Shown here: piece after piece, positions 1-9,803 of the stretch
Layout of the letters: each line of letters opens with the position of its first letter
Numbering within the stretch: position 1 is the stretch's first letter
Assembly (NCBI GenBank): GCA_036489755.1
Contig: DASXFD010000093.1
Location: 124,001 to 188,000 of the forward strand
From: JABFXX01 sp036489755
GTDB taxonomy: Bacteria > Myxococcota_A > Polyangia > Haliangiales > Haliangiaceae
Length of the DNA: 64,000 nt
Reading direction: 5' to 3'
Notes under the pieces: generated by a model
The model's input: only the letters and a program-made list of their open reading frames with translations
Databases searched by the model: none
What the model was told of the DNA's origin: nothing
Translations under genes and position numbers: made by a program

Positions 1-1208
<1,208 letters not shown>

Positions 1209-1232
1209 CGCCGAGCTCCCGACGATTCTTGT

Positions 1233-1238
1233 TACGCT
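1233..1238 (+). promoter_or_regulatory. TACGCT -10-like hexamer of the 1248 lipoprotein gene
   Basis: TACGCT ends 9 nt before the ATG and no Shine-Dalgarno lies between. This fits a transcript with a very short or absent leader. Confidence 0.45.
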
Positions 1239-1247
1239 GGGGCATCT

Positions 1248-2042
1248 ATGAACCTGCGCGCGGCGATGGTGGTCGGCTTGTGCGCCTGCCATGGCTCGAG
1301 CTCGAACCCGCCGCCGGTCGACGCGCCCGCCGTGCCCATCGATGCGCCCACCGGCGATGGCCAGGTCACGATCTCCGCGGACGTCAGCGGCACCGTCTCC
1401 GAGCAGACCACCGGCGATCCGATCGGCGGCGCGCAGATCTGCGCCGAGGGCAGCGACGTGTGCACGACGTCGGCGAGCGACGGCACGTACGATTTCGACG
1501 TCTCGCTGCCCGAGGGCATGTCGCTCCTGGATCAGGTCACGACCGCAACCGGCTATCTCGGCCGCGAGACGCTGCTCGACGAAGATCCGGGCTCGAACAA
1601 CGACTACCAGGTGTTCTGGCAGAACTTCGGCGGGCTGTACGCGACCGCGGCCGCGACCACGCTGCTCGCGACGCAGGCCGGCTTCACGTACCCATCGCCG
1701 ACGACCGGCTTCGTGCGCGTGTTCGTCTCCGGCGCGAGCGATGACATGGTCGCGGCGACCGCGACGATCTCGCCGTCGGGCGGCAGCGGGCCGGTCTACA
1801 CGAACGCCAGCGGCGACCCCGATCCCGCGGTGACGGATACGTCGACCGGTGGCGACTTCTATTTCGGCAACCTGCCGCCCGGCACATACGCGCTCACGAT
1901 CCAGGCGGCCGGCATGACGTGCACGTCGTTCGACGGCGGCTCGACGATCAACGGCGAGTGGCCGCCGGCCGGCGGCGAGACGCTACGCATCCACGTCTCG
2001 CCCGGCGCGATGACGACCGGCGTCGGCGTCGAGTGCCAGTAG
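1248..2042 (+). CDS. Lipoprotein with carboxypeptidase-regulatory-like domains
   Basis: This is a predicted secreted lipoprotein of 264 residues with no assignable enzymatic role. The N-terminus is a short signal peptide ending in a lipobox-like GLCAC, followed by a Pro/Asp-rich spacer. The body carries beta-sandwich repeats of the carboxypeptidase regulatory-like type: GTVSEQTTGDPIGGAQICA near residue 50, and a second unit with NLPPGTYALTIQAAG near residue 215. Such domains are common in exported myxobacterial proteins and usually act as structural or binding modules. The ATG is preferred because a TACGCT hexamer lies 9 nt upstream and the signal peptide begins here. The gene stands alone between the sigma-54 activator and the convergent phosphatase gene. 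Confidence 0.8.
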   Translation: MNLRAAMVVGLCACHGSSSNPPPVDAPAVPIDAPTGDGQVTISADVSGTVSEQTTGDPIGGAQICAEGSDVCTTSASDGTYDFDVSLPEGMSLLDQVTTATGYLGRETLLDEDPGSNNDYQVFWQNFGGLYATAAATTLLATQAGFTYPSPTTGFVRVFVSGASDDMVAATATISPSGGSGPVYTNASGDPDPAVTDTSTGGDFYFGNLPPGTYALTIQAAGMTCTSFDGGSTINGEWPPAGGETLRIHVSPGAMTTGVGVECQ

Positions 2043-2082
2043 AGGTGCCGGCGCTCCGCCGAGCGCGCATACAACACGCGTC

Positions 2083-2814
2083 TTAGGACACGCGCACGAC
2101 GATCGCCGAGATGTTGTCGCGCGAGCCGGCGGCGTACGCGGCATCGACGAGCGCGCGACATGCGGCCTCGGGCGCGCGCGCGAGCAGCGGCGCGATCGCA
2201 TCGGGCGCGAGCACCTCGGAGAGTCCGTCCGTGCACAACAAGAACACGTCGCCGGCCCGCAGCGGAACGCACTGGATGTCGGGCTCGCCGACGTGTGTGC
2301 CGAGCGCGCGCGTCACGACGTGCCGCCACGCGAATCCTTCGGCGACCGACATGCCGTTCGCCTCGAGCTGTGCGGCGAGCGAGTGATCGATCGTGAGCTG
2401 CGCGACCGCGCCGTCGCGGAGCCGGTACAAGCGGCTGTCGCCGACGTGGGCGATCACCGCACGATCGCCGGCCACGCGCAGCGCGACGACGGTCGAGCCC
2501 ATCTCGCGCAGCTCGCCGACGCGGCGTGCGGCGATCCGATCGTTCGCGAGCCGCGTCGCGACGAGCAGCTCGTTCTCGGTCGGCGAGCGCTGCGGATCGA
2601 TCGCGTACGGCCACGTGACGTCGGCGTCGCCGGCGGTGCGCCGCACGAGCTCGGCGATCGAGTCGATCGCGATCGCGCTCGCGACCTCGCCGCCTTCGTA
2701 GCCGCCCATGCCGTCGGCGACGACGTAGAGGCCGAGATCGGAGCGCGCGCACACCGCGTCCTCGTTGTTGGTGCGGCGGCCGGTGATCGTGAGAGCGAAC
2801 GCATCGAGCTTCAT
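2083..2814 (-). CDS. PPM/PP2C-family Ser/Thr protein phosphatase
   Basis: This 243-residue protein is a single-domain metal-dependent protein phosphatase expected to remove phosphate from Ser/Thr residues in the cytoplasm. All family motifs are visible in order: RTNNEDA, VADGMGGYEGGE (metal-binding Asp and GG), HVGDSRLYRL, LCTDGLSE, and a terminal SRDNISAIVV with the last metal-binding Asp. The length matches stand-alone bacterial enzymes such as Stp/PrpC. No membrane segment or extra domain is present. It is a natural counterpart to the Ser/Thr kinases at 8170-9756 and 32980-34962, but a specific pairing is inference. The start ATG at 2814 leads straight into the conserved first strand. Confidence 0.95.
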   Translation of the reverse strand: MKLDAFALTITGRRTNNEDAVCARSDLGLYVVADGMGGYEGGEVASAIAIDSIAELVRRTAGDADVTWPYAIDPQRSPTENELLVATRLANDRIAARRVGELREMGSTVVALRVAGDRAVIAHVGDSRLYRLRDGAVAQLTIDHSLAAQLEANGMSVAEGFAWRHVVTRALGTHVGEPDIQCVPLRAGDVFLLCTDGLSEVLAPDAIAPLLARAPEAACRALVDAAYAAGSRDNISAIVVRVS

Positions 2815-2926
2815 GCCGCGGGTAAGAGCGCGAGCCGTGCCGCGCCAACTCGCGATCGCGAAAGCGGGACCTGGGGCGCCGCCACCCCGATGCCGCCGCG
2901 TGCCTGGGGTAGGGGTGTTAGCGCGT

Positions 2927-3715
2927 TCAGTGACTATGCCACGACAGATCGAAGAACAGCACGCGGTTCTTCACGTCGTTCTGGGGACCGAGCGAGCTCG
3001 CGAACCCGAACAGCGCGCCGACGTCGACGTTCCACAGCGCACGCGCGCGCACGCCGACGCCGGCCGGCACGTTGTAGCCATCGCCGACGATCGCGAGCGC
3101 GCTGTTCCAGCCGGTGTGCACCTCGACCGCCAACCGCGGGATCGGCTGGACCGCGAGCACGATCGGCAACCAGAGCTGTGCGCGATTGCCGTACGGGCGA
3201 TTCGCGACGCCGAGCTGCAGATACGGGTCGCCGTCGATCGACCATCGCCCGCGATGCCATCGCAGCGCCGAGCCGATCGTGACCGCGGGAACGAAGCGTG
3301 ACGGCTCGTCATCGGGCAGCGGTTTCTCGAACAACAAGACTCGAACGTGCGCGGCTGCGGCGAAGCTCCCCGCGGTGATGCTGTAGAGCACGTCGAGGCC
3401 GCTGCCGTGATAACCATCCGGGCAAACGATCGGATCTGTGCGCACGCAGAAGCTCGCGCCCGGCTGAATCCGGTCTAGGCTGTTGTCACTGTGAATCAGG
3501 CCGACCGTGAGCTCGGGCAGCACGCCGAACCAGAGATCGGGCGCGAGCGAGGTGGGCTGACCGACCAGGTTCGACGAGAAGTTGATCTCGGCCGTCAGGT
3601 CGACGCGCGCCTGTCCCTGGTCGAGCACGAGCGGACGCGCGATCAGATCGTCGGGTGCAGCGGCCGCGACCCGGCCGGCGACGACGACGATCACCAGCAC
3701 AGCCCGGCACAGCAC
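2927..3715 (-). CDS. Secreted hypothetical protein, possible outer-membrane beta-barrel
   Basis: I do not recognise a named family. The 262-residue product starts with a hydrophobic signal peptide (LCRAVLVIVVVAGRVAAAAP, no lipobox). It continues with alternating polar and hydrophobic strands rich in Leu, Val, Gly, Trp and Tyr and ends in an aromatic-containing segment (FFDLSWHSH). That pattern is compatible with an outer-membrane barrel, like many small myxobacterial 'transporter-like' proteins. Two Cys in SFCVRTDPIVC could form a disulfide in the periplasm. The GTG start is chosen because the signal peptide begins there and a TAGCGT hexamer (3722-3727) sits exactly 6 nt upstream. Confidence 0.6.
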   Translation of the reverse strand: MLCRAVLVIVVVAGRVAAAAPDDLIARPLVLDQGQARVDLTAEINFSSNLVGQPTSLAPDLWFGVLPELTVGLIHSDNSLDRIQPGASFCVRTDPIVCPDGYHGSGLDVLYSITAGSFAAAAHVRVLLFEKPLPDDEPSRFVPAVTIGSALRWHRGRWSIDGDPYLQLGVANRPYGNRAQLWLPIVLAVQPIPRLAVEVHTGWNSALAIVGDGYNVPAGVGVRARALWNVDVGALFGFASSLGPQNDVKNRVLFFDLSWHSH

Positions 3716-3721
3716 GCGCGC

Positions 3722-3727
3722 ACGCTA
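3722..3727 (-). promoter_or_regulatory. TAGCGT -10-like hexamer, 6 nt before GTG 3715
   Basis: On the minus strand the sequence reads GTTAGCGTGCGCGCGTG. The same string up to the start codon (GTTAGCGTGCGCGC) precedes the ATG of the lipoprotein gene at 44608, so the two promoters are near copies. Confidence 0.5.
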
Positions 3728-3739
3728 ACACGCAGGGCC

Positions 3740-4504
3740 ATCCGTTTCTCGCGAGCGTCGATCGCCGCGATCGGCACGGTGCTCGGCGTCACCGGATGCC
3801 ATCTCGACCTGGGGCAGGTGGACTCGGCGTACTACAACTGGGACCATCGCAAGGTTCACTGCGCGGTCGACATCGATTCGTCCGCCGACAACTCGCTCGA
3901 CAGCATCGAGAGCGGGCTCGATCGCGCCGCGCGCACCGGCGAGACGCTCGAGCTGTACGCGCACGAACCGGGCTCGACGGTGTCGTGGGACACGGTCGAG
4001 GCCGTGCTCGCCGGCGCACAATCGCGCGGCCTGGCATTCGTGACGTTCGACGACATCGTCAACGGCAATCGGCCCGCCGGCGGCGCGCTCGCGATGTCGT
4101 TCGACGACGCGCACGTGCCGCAATGGTTCGCCGGCCGGCCGATGTTCCAGCAGTACGCGGCGCGGCTCACGTTCTGGGTCGCGTACTACGATCGCTATAG
4201 CGACGACGACAAGGCGAACCTCCAAGCGCTCTACGGCGACGGTCACGCGGTCGAGGCGCACACGGTGCGCCATCAGCGCGCGCCCGAGTACGTCGAGGAA
4301 TACGGCGTCGACACGTGGATGAGCAGCGAGGTCGACCCATCGATCGACGAGCTCGAGGCCGACGGCTACACCGTCTCCGCGTTTGCATACCCCTACGGCT
4401 CGCGTACCGACGAGACCGACAAAGCAGTCCTCGAGCGCGTGCCGATCGTGCGCTCGGTCGCGTATGCGTGGGACAGCCCCGCGGACGATCCCTGCCCGTA
4501 TTAA
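3740..4504 (+). CDS. Polysaccharide deacetylase-like lipoprotein
   Basis: This appears to be a cell-surface NodB-type deacetylase. Three family motifs are recognisable: MSFDDAH (the FDD metal/base motif), EAHTVRHQ (the H-x3-H metal ligands) and AYPYGSRTDE (the PYG substrate-groove motif). A signal peptide with lipobox GVTGC precedes them. The start is a problem. No ATG, GTG or TTG lies in the stretch that would give a normal signal peptide. The best-placed codon is ATC at 3740 (Ile-Arg-Phe-Ser-Arg...). GTG at 3779 would truncate the signal peptide, and more distant starts would run through the divergent gene. The motifs fit family PF01522 loosely, so substrate and activity are open. Confidence 0.7.
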   Translation: MRFSRASIAAIGTVLGVTGCHLDLGQVDSAYYNWDHRKVHCAVDIDSSADNSLDSIESGLDRAARTGETLELYAHEPGSTVSWDTVEAVLAGAQSRGLAFVTFDDIVNGNRPAGGALAMSFDDAHVPQWFAGRPMFQQYAARLTFWVAYYDRYSDDDKANLQALYGDGHAVEAHTVRHQRAPEYVEEYGVDTWMSSEVDPSIDELEADGYTVSAFAYPYGSRTDETDKAVLERVPIVRSVAYAWDSPADDPCPY

Positions 4505-4525
4505 CGACCGCGGCGGATCCGGGTC

Positions 4526-4531
4526 TAAGAT
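4526..4531 (+). promoter_or_regulatory. TAAGAT -10-like hexamer of the 4539 gene
   Basis: TAAGAT lies 7 nt before the ATG at 4539 and no Shine-Dalgarno intervenes. Confidence 0.45.
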
Positions 4532-4538
4532 CGGCGTG

Positions 4539-5417
4539 ATGAGACTCGCCGCGTCGTTGCTCGTTGCCGCTTGCGGCAGCGGCACCGCGCGAGGGCCGGG
4601 CATCGTCACGCTGCGCGCCGCGTGCCCCGCGCACGACTACTGGACGGGCACGGCGTGCAAACCGGCGGGCGACGCGCCGGCGAAGCTCGCGGCCGGCATG
4701 CAGGCGCTGGCCGCGCAGGATCTCGACGCCGCGAAGACCTCGCTCGACGCCGCCGCGAAAGCCGGCCCGCTCGATCACGAGACGAACGTCACGCTGTGGG
4801 AGCAGCGCGGCATCGCCGCCGCGTACGGCGACGACGACGCGACCGCGCAGCGCGCGTTCGACATGATGCTCGCGCTCGATCCGGGGCACTTCTTGAGCTA
4901 CACGCTGTCGCCGAAAGCGACGTTCGTGTTCGAGCGCACGCGCAAGCAAGCCGGCCCGCCGCCCGAGGTCGAGCTCAACTGGCAGCGCGGCGACAAGGTC
5001 GGCGATCCGGTGCCGCTCGACCTCGAGGTGCTCGCCGATCCGAAGCAGTTCCTCGATCGCGCGACGGTGTTCGTGCGCACGCGCGGCGACGATGCGTGGC
5101 GCGCCGCCGATCTCAAGCTCGATCCGAAAGGCGTCGACACGCGGATCGTGTTGCCGCCGATCGTCGCGCACAAGCCGGTGTCGCTCGAGCTCTACATGCG
5201 CGCGTACGACGCGCGCGGCAACGAGGTGCTCACGTGGGCCGACCCGGCGCGGCCGCGCGAGATCGCGCTGCGCTACGAGCCGCCGGCGGCGTGGTACCGC
5301 AAGTGGTGGGTCTACGCGATCGCGGGCAGCGTGATCGCGATCGCGACGGGCATCACCGTCTACGAGCTGACCGTGCAGCCACCGTCGACCATCGACGCGT
5401 CGGCGAGCGTCAAGTAG
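4539..5417 (+). CDS. Lipoprotein with helical repeat and C-terminal membrane segment
   Basis: Function is unknown. The 292-residue protein has an N-terminal lipoprotein signal (LLVAACGSG). An Ala-rich helical stretch resembling one or two TPR units follows (around residues 45-110). Then comes a beta-rich middle domain (about 140-245) and one strong membrane-spanning segment near the C-terminus (WVYAIAGSVIAIATGI, about 258-278). This TPR-plus-terminal-membrane-helix architecture is frequent in myxobacterial proteins linked to Ser/Thr-kinase or PEGA-domain systems. The presence of both a lipobox and a C-terminal membrane helix is unusual, so the N-terminus could instead be a plain signal anchor. 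It converges on the 5422-7224 gene with a 4-nt gap. Confidence 0.65.
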   Translation: MRLAASLLVAACGSGTARGPGIVTLRAACPAHDYWTGTACKPAGDAPAKLAAGMQALAAQDLDAAKTSLDAAAKAGPLDHETNVTLWEQRGIAAAYGDDDATAQRAFDMMLALDPGHFLSYTLSPKATFVFERTRKQAGPPPEVELNWQRGDKVGDPVPLDLEVLADPKQFLDRATVFVRTRGDDAWRAADLKLDPKGVDTRIVLPPIVAHKPVSLELYMRAYDARGNEVLTWADPARPREIALRYEPPAAWYRKWWVYAIAGSVIAIATGITVYELTVQPPSTIDASASVK

Positions 5418-5421
5418 CGGG

Positions 5422-7224
5422 TTACTGGATGATCGCCTGCGTCCACTGCGCGATGTGATTCGAGCTGTCGAGGTTCTGGAACGGCAGCCAGAACCCGGGC
5501 GCGCTCGGATCGGAGCCCATCGCCGCCTCGTCCGGCAGGAACGGCGTCATCCACAGTTGCGGCCGCGCCAGCCCGACGAGCCGCGTGCCGAAGTCGCGCT
5601 TGCTCGAGATCGTGACCCAGAACATCGGCCGGTTCGTGGAGCCGAGCGTCTGCGCGAACGGCGCCCAGCGGGCCCACGAATTGGTGAGCCCGGCCGTGGC
5701 GGTGTCGAGCGCCGCGAGCTCGATCGCGGTCGGCGGTGTCGCGGCCATCACGGCCGGCACCACCCAGATCGTCGCGCTCGGGTTGTTGTACGCACCGAGC
5801 GTCGAGTTGTCGGTCGACTTGTTGAACATCACCCATTGGCCGTCGGGCGAGAACGACGGGTAGTAGTTGTTGTTCGCGTCGGCGACGAGCAGCGTCTCGG
5901 GGCCGAACGTCATCGTCGCCTGGTCGAACGTGCGGATGTAGATCTGACCGCCGCCGAATGCCCAGTCGCAGTTGGTGACGGTTGGCCGCGAGTACACGAG
6001 CATCGTGCCATCGGGCGACAGGTCGGGATGCGTGACCCAGCCGGCGCTCGTCATCGTGCCGAGCACGGTCTGCGTCGCTTGATCGCGGATGACGAGATCG
6101 CCGCCCTCGACCGACAAGAACTGCGTCGCGTCGGGCGTGAACGTGCCGAAGTTCCAGCTGTTCGCCGGCGTGTAGCCCGCCATCGTGGGATCGCCGTCCT
6201 GGAATGCCCTCGACCCGACGTCGACCATGTCGGAGGCGCCGCCGCCGGTGTCCCACGTGATCGCCATCTTCGTGCCGTCGCGCGACAGCACGTGGCACGC
6301 GATGCAGCGGCCCGGCCCCGTCAACGTCGGCGGCGTCGCGAACTGGTCGATCGTCGCGAACGGCAGCGCCGGCGTCTGCGGCGAGCTCATGTCGTGGCGG
6401 TAGATGCCCTCCGGGCTCGCCGAGCCGCCGGTCGTCCAATAGTAGATGCCGCCCATCATCGCCTCGTTGGACAGATCCACGCTCTGCGGCGGCGCACTGC
6501 CGACGGTGCCCGGCATCGTCAAGTCGGTGCCGCGCACCTGATACGTGAGGCTCTCCGAGTTGCCGACGGCGGCGAGCCACTCGGTCGGCAAGAATGCGGT
6601 CCACGACGGATCGGGTCCGCCACCGGTGCCGTTACCGCCCGGCACGTAGACTTTGAGATCGACGTACGGGCTCTGCAGCGAAACTTCCCACACGTTGTTC
6701 GAGCTCGCGTCGGTCCAGTGCACTTCGAAGTCGCCGATGTTGCGCGGCATGATCACGCCGGGCGACGGATAGACGACCGTCGGCGCGCGCGACGGATCTT
6801 CGGTCGCGCCCGAGCCGAACATGTCGGGCGTATTCGGTGGCAGCGAGCCATCGACACGCGTGCCTTGCAGCTGCGCGATCACGACCGCGCTGCCCGAGAT
6901 GCCGCTGCTGCCCGCGCCGTCGACGCCGGCCATCAACGATCCGACGACGGTGCCTTGGCCCGCGCTCACCATCGTGAGCTCGGCGCCCGCAAAGTTGCCG
7001 AGCGCTTGATCCATCGTGAACGCGACGTCGGTCGTGACGTCTTTCGACGTGCCGTCGCCGTACATCGCGGTCGCCGTGAACGCTTCGCTCGCCGACGAGC
7101 CGTCTTGCAGCACGAGCATGCTCGATGGCGGATTGATCGTCAGCGTCATGACCTGACCGTCACCGCCGGACTGATGTGCACACGCAAACGGCGTGATGAC
7201 GCAAAGCAACGCGATCGCCCTCAT
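5422..7224 (-). CDS. TolB-like beta-propeller lipoprotein with a CxxCH motif
   Basis: The 600-residue predicted lipoprotein starts MRAIALLCVITPFAC. Its first third resembles bacterial Ig-like and carbohydrate-binding beta domains. The C-terminal part contains TolB/WD40-type propeller blades, visible as SPDGTMLVYSRP and SFSPDGQWVMFNKST. Between them lies GRCIACHVLSRDG, a canonical CxxCH heme-c attachment site, followed by a blade-like MAITWD. Heme attachment would require export and the cytochrome c maturation machinery and cannot be confirmed here. The start ATG at 7224 is supported by a TAGAAT hexamer 7 nt upstream. Family members are common in Myxococcota, and their role, perhaps extracellular electron transfer or sensing, is unproven. 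Confidence 0.75.
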   Translation of the reverse strand: MRAIALLCVITPFACAHQSGGDGQVMTLTINPPSSMLVLQDGSSASEAFTATAMYGDGTSKDVTTDVAFTMDQALGNFAGAELTMVSAGQGTVVGSLMAGVDGAGSSGISGSAVVIAQLQGTRVDGSLPPNTPDMFGSGATEDPSRAPTVVYPSPGVIMPRNIGDFEVHWTDASSNNVWEVSLQSPYVDLKVYVPGGNGTGGGPDPSWTAFLPTEWLAAVGNSESLTYQVRGTDLTMPGTVGSAPPQSVDLSNEAMMGGIYYWTTGGSASPEGIYRHDMSSPQTPALPFATIDQFATPPTLTGPGRCIACHVLSRDGTKMAITWDTGGGASDMVDVGSRAFQDGDPTMAGYTPANSWNFGTFTPDATQFLSVEGGDLVIRDQATQTVLGTMTSAGWVTHPDLSPDGTMLVYSRPTVTNCDWAFGGGQIYIRTFDQATMTFGPETLLVADANNNYYPSFSPDGQWVMFNKSTDNSTLGAYNNPSATIWVVPAVMAATPPTAIELAALDTATAGLTNSWARWAPFAQTLGSTNRPMFWVTISSKRDFGTRLVGLARPQLWMTPFLPDEAAMGSDPSAPGFWLPFQNLDSSNHIAQWTQAIIQ

Positions 7225-7231
7225 GGAGCGA

Positions 7232-7237
7232 ATTCTA
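7232..7237 (-). promoter_or_regulatory. TAGAAT -10 hexamer of the 7224 gene
   Basis: TAGAAT matches the sigma70 TATAAT consensus at five of six positions and lies 7 nt upstream of the ATG. A weak -35 candidate (TTACCA) lies 17 nt farther upstream, at 7255-7260. Confidence 0.55.
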
Positions 7238-7269
7238 TCTCTGCGCAGCCTCCATGGTAAGGAGGCTCG

Positions 7270-8133
7270 ATGCGCAGCTTGACGTCCGTGCTCGGCAATT
7301 CGCAGCGGCTCGACGGCGGGGCGATGTTCGGCAATGCGCCGCGCGCGATGTGGGAGCGCTGGATTCAACCCGACGAGCAGAACCGGATTCCGTTGGCCTG
7401 CCGCTGTCTTCTCGTGAGGGATCGCACACGTTGGATCCTGCTCGAGACCGGGATCGGCGCGTTCTTCGAGCCGATGTTGCGCGCACGTTACGGGGTGGTC
7501 GAGCCACGCCACGTGCTGCTCGAGTCGCTCGCCGCCGTCGGAGTCGCCCCCGCCGACGTCTCGATCGTCGTGTTATCCCACCTGCACTTCGACCACGCCG
7601 GTGGGGCGCTCGCCGCGTGGTCCGAAGGCGCGCCGCTCGCGCTCGCGTTTCCGAACGCGAGCTACGTCGTGGGCGAGGAGGCGTGGCAGCGCGCCGAGCA
7701 CCCGCACGCCCGCGATCGCGCGTCGTTCATTCCGGGTTTTACCGAGCTGCTCGCGGCGACCGGCCGCGTCGAGCGCGTGCGAGGCGATCGCTCGGAGCTG
7801 CTCGGCGACGGCTATCGCTTCCACCGCAGCGAAGGCCACACGCCGGGCTTGCTGCTGACCGAGGTCGAGATGCCCGGCGGCCCGGTCGTGTTCGCCGCCG
7901 ATCTCATTCCGGGCGTCGCGTGGGTCCACGTGCCGATCACGATGGGCTACGACCGCTATCCCGAGCGCTTGATCGACGAGAAGAGCGCGCTGCTCGGCGA
8001 GCTGCTCGCGCGGCGTGGCCGGTTGTTCTTCACGCACGATCCGGCGATCGCGATCGGCGAGGTCGCCCGAGACGACAAAGGCCGGTTCCGGGTCGAGCGT
8101 ATGGAACCGGCGATCCGCGAGCTGGCGAGTTAG
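7270..8133 (+). CDS. MBL-fold metallohydrolase (lactonase-like)
   Basis: This 287-residue cytoplasmic protein belongs to the metallo-beta-lactamase superfamily. The zinc signature SHLHFDHAGG (HxHxDH) sits near residue 103. A later His in SEGHTPGLL, an Asp in FAADLIPG and a terminal His in FFTHDP complete the usual two-metal site. The spacing resembles AHL-lactonase/AttM-type and related hydrolases, but substrate cannot be read from sequence. It has a good Shine-Dalgarno (AAGGAGG, 8 nt before the ATG) and lies divergent from the propeller lipoprotein gene across a 45-nt gap, which suggests both promoters share that gap. Confidence 0.88.
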   Translation: MRSLTSVLGNSQRLDGGAMFGNAPRAMWERWIQPDEQNRIPLACRCLLVRDRTRWILLETGIGAFFEPMLRARYGVVEPRHVLLESLAAVGVAPADVSIVVLSHLHFDHAGGALAAWSEGAPLALAFPNASYVVGEEAWQRAEHPHARDRASFIPGFTELLAATGRVERVRGDRSELLGDGYRFHRSEGHTPGLLLTEVEMPGGPVVFAADLIPGVAWVHVPITMGYDRYPERLIDEKSALLGELLARRGRLFFTHDPAIAIGEVARDDKGRFRVERMEPAIRELAS

Positions 8134-8169
8134 TCCGTCGCGAGTCCGTGTCCGCACCGACACGCGCGA

Positions 8170-9756
8170 TCAGTGCTGGATCACGATCAGCGTCTGGCCA
8201 TCGCCGAGCTCGATCGACTGCGTGTCGAGCAGGTTGCCGCTCGTGGGCTCGAAGAAGCGGATCACGTGATGACCCGCGGCGAGACGCTTCTTGTGCTCGG
8301 GAAGCGGGAACGAATTGCCGCCGTCGATCGAAGCGTTCGCGTATGCCTGACCTGCCTTGAAGCGAAGGTCGACGATCCCCTCGCCCACCGGCGCCGCATC
8401 GATCGGCCGCGCGACGGCAACCACGCCCGCATCGTGATGGCCGTGATGGATCGCATGCGCCGGCGCGGCGTCGGCGACGATCGCGACCGCGGCGTCGGCC
8501 GTGATCGAGATCGAAACACTGGCATCTCGCGGTGCCGCCGTGATCACCGGCACGGCCGCGTCGCCCGGCGGCGTTGCCTTCGCGATCGGCTGGTCATGAT
8601 GGCGCCCCGCGGTCGCGAGGTAGATCGCGATCGCCGTCACGAGCACCGCGACCGAGACCACCACGAGCGGCGCGATCGAGCGGCGCGGCGGCGCGCTCGC
8701 GCGCTCGGCGGGCCCGAGCGACGTCTCGGCGATCGGATCGACCTGAGCCAGTGGCGCCGGCGGTGCGACCGCGCCGACCTCGGTCTGCAGCCCGCTCGCG
8801 CGGCCCTTCGCGCGCGGCAGCGGCGTGCCGCCGACGATCTTCGCGAGCCACGCGCGATGCTCGCTGCGTTTGGTCTCGAGCTCGCGCTCGGCCCAGCCGG
8901 CCAGCGACTCGCCGCCGCTCGCCTGCACCACGCCTTCGAGCGCCTCGGCGAAGGCGGCCGCGGTCGGCGTGCGGCGTTCCGGATCGCGTTCGAGCGCGCC
9001 CATCACCGCGGCGTCGAGCCCGGTGGGCAGCGACGTACCGAGCGCGCGAGACGGCGGCACGAGCGCCTGCTGCTCGACCGCGAGCGCGATCGCATACAGC
9101 GAGTCGCCCTCGAACAAAGAGCGGCCGACGATCATCTCCCAGGTCACGATGCCGAGCGAGAACACGTCGCTGCGGCGATCCATCGGCTCGTTCTTGACCT
9201 GCTCGGGCGACATATAAGGAGGCTTGCCCTTCACCGTGCCGAACTCGGTGACGGGCGCCTGCCGGTTCTTGACGAGCGCGATGCCGAAATCGATGACCTT
9301 GACGTGGCCGTCGTAGCCGACCATCAGGTTGTCGGGCGAGATATCGCGATGCACGAGCCCGAGCGGCGTGCCGCTGGGATCGCGCGCCTCGTGCGCCGCG
9401 TGCAGACCGCGCCCGGCTTCGGCGATCGCGCGCGCCGCGATCATCGGCGGCAGCTCGTGGAGGTCGCGCATCGCGATGCCGGCGACGTACTCCATCACCA
9501 TGTAGAGCGTGCCGCCGTCCTCGCCGAAGTCGTGCACCGTCGCGATGCCGGGATGGTTCAGCCGCGCGAGGATCGCGGCCTCGTCGAGGAACATCGCGCG
9601 CACCGTCTCGGCCTTCGCGTAGTCGGGCCGGATGGTCTTGATCGCGACGAGCTGCTCGAACGCGCCCGGCCCGCGCTTGCGCCCGAGCAGCACCGAGCCC
9701 ATGCCGCCGGACTTGAGCTCGTACAGGATCTCGTACTTGCCGAAGCGCGCGGTCAC
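8170..9756 (-). CDS. Membrane-anchored Hanks-type Ser/Thr protein kinase
   Basis: This protein phosphorylates proteins on Ser/Thr. The kinase domain occupies about residues 1-265. It has a Gly-rich loop (KSGGMGSV), the ATP-anchoring Lys in VAIKTI, the catalytic loop HRDISPDN, the DFGIA metal motif and PYMSPEQ in the activation segment, so it should be active. A Pro/Ala-rich linker leads to one membrane helix (APLVVVSVAVLVTAIAIYL). The C-terminal extracytoplasmic part ends in a PEGA-like beta domain (LAAGHHVIRFF). GTG 9756 is preferred because the typical MTARFGKYEIL start follows. GTG 9804 is an in-frame alternative, but it begins inside the arm of the palindrome at 9804-9849. Confidence 0.93.
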   Translation of the reverse strand: MTARFGKYEILYELKSGGMGSVLLGRKRGPGAFEQLVAIKTIRPDYAKAETVRAMFLDEAAILARLNHPGIATVHDFGEDGGTLYMVMEYVAGIAMRDLHELPPMIAARAIAEAGRGLHAAHEARDPSGTPLGLVHRDISPDNLMVGYDGHVKVIDFGIALVKNRQAPVTEFGTVKGKPPYMSPEQVKNEPMDRRSDVFSLGIVTWEMIVGRSLFEGDSLYAIALAVEQQALVPPSRALGTSLPTGLDAAVMGALERDPERRTPTAAAFAEALEGVVQASGGESLAGWAERELETKRSEHRAWLAKIVGGTPLPRAKGRASGLQTEVGAVAPPAPLAQVDPIAETSLGPAERASAPPRRSIAPLVVVSVAVLVTAIAIYLATAGRHHDQPIAKATPPGDAAVPVITAAPRDASVSISITADAAVAIVADAAPAHAIHHGHHDAGVVAVARPIDAAPVGEGIVDLRFKAGQAYANASIDGGNSFPLPEHKKRLAAGHHVIRFFEPTSGNLLDTQSIELGDGQTLIVIQH

Positions 9757-9803
9757 GACGACCGACCACGCGTGCGCGCGCGTGGCGCAAGACCACCCTT
9801 CCA

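Noticed and set aside
5455..7260. 601-codon open frame on the plus strand opposite the propeller lipoprotein gene
   Set aside because: It is Arg/Val/Asp-rich with no domain, and lies entirely antisense to a gene with clear signal peptide and propeller motifs. It arises from GC-rich third positions.
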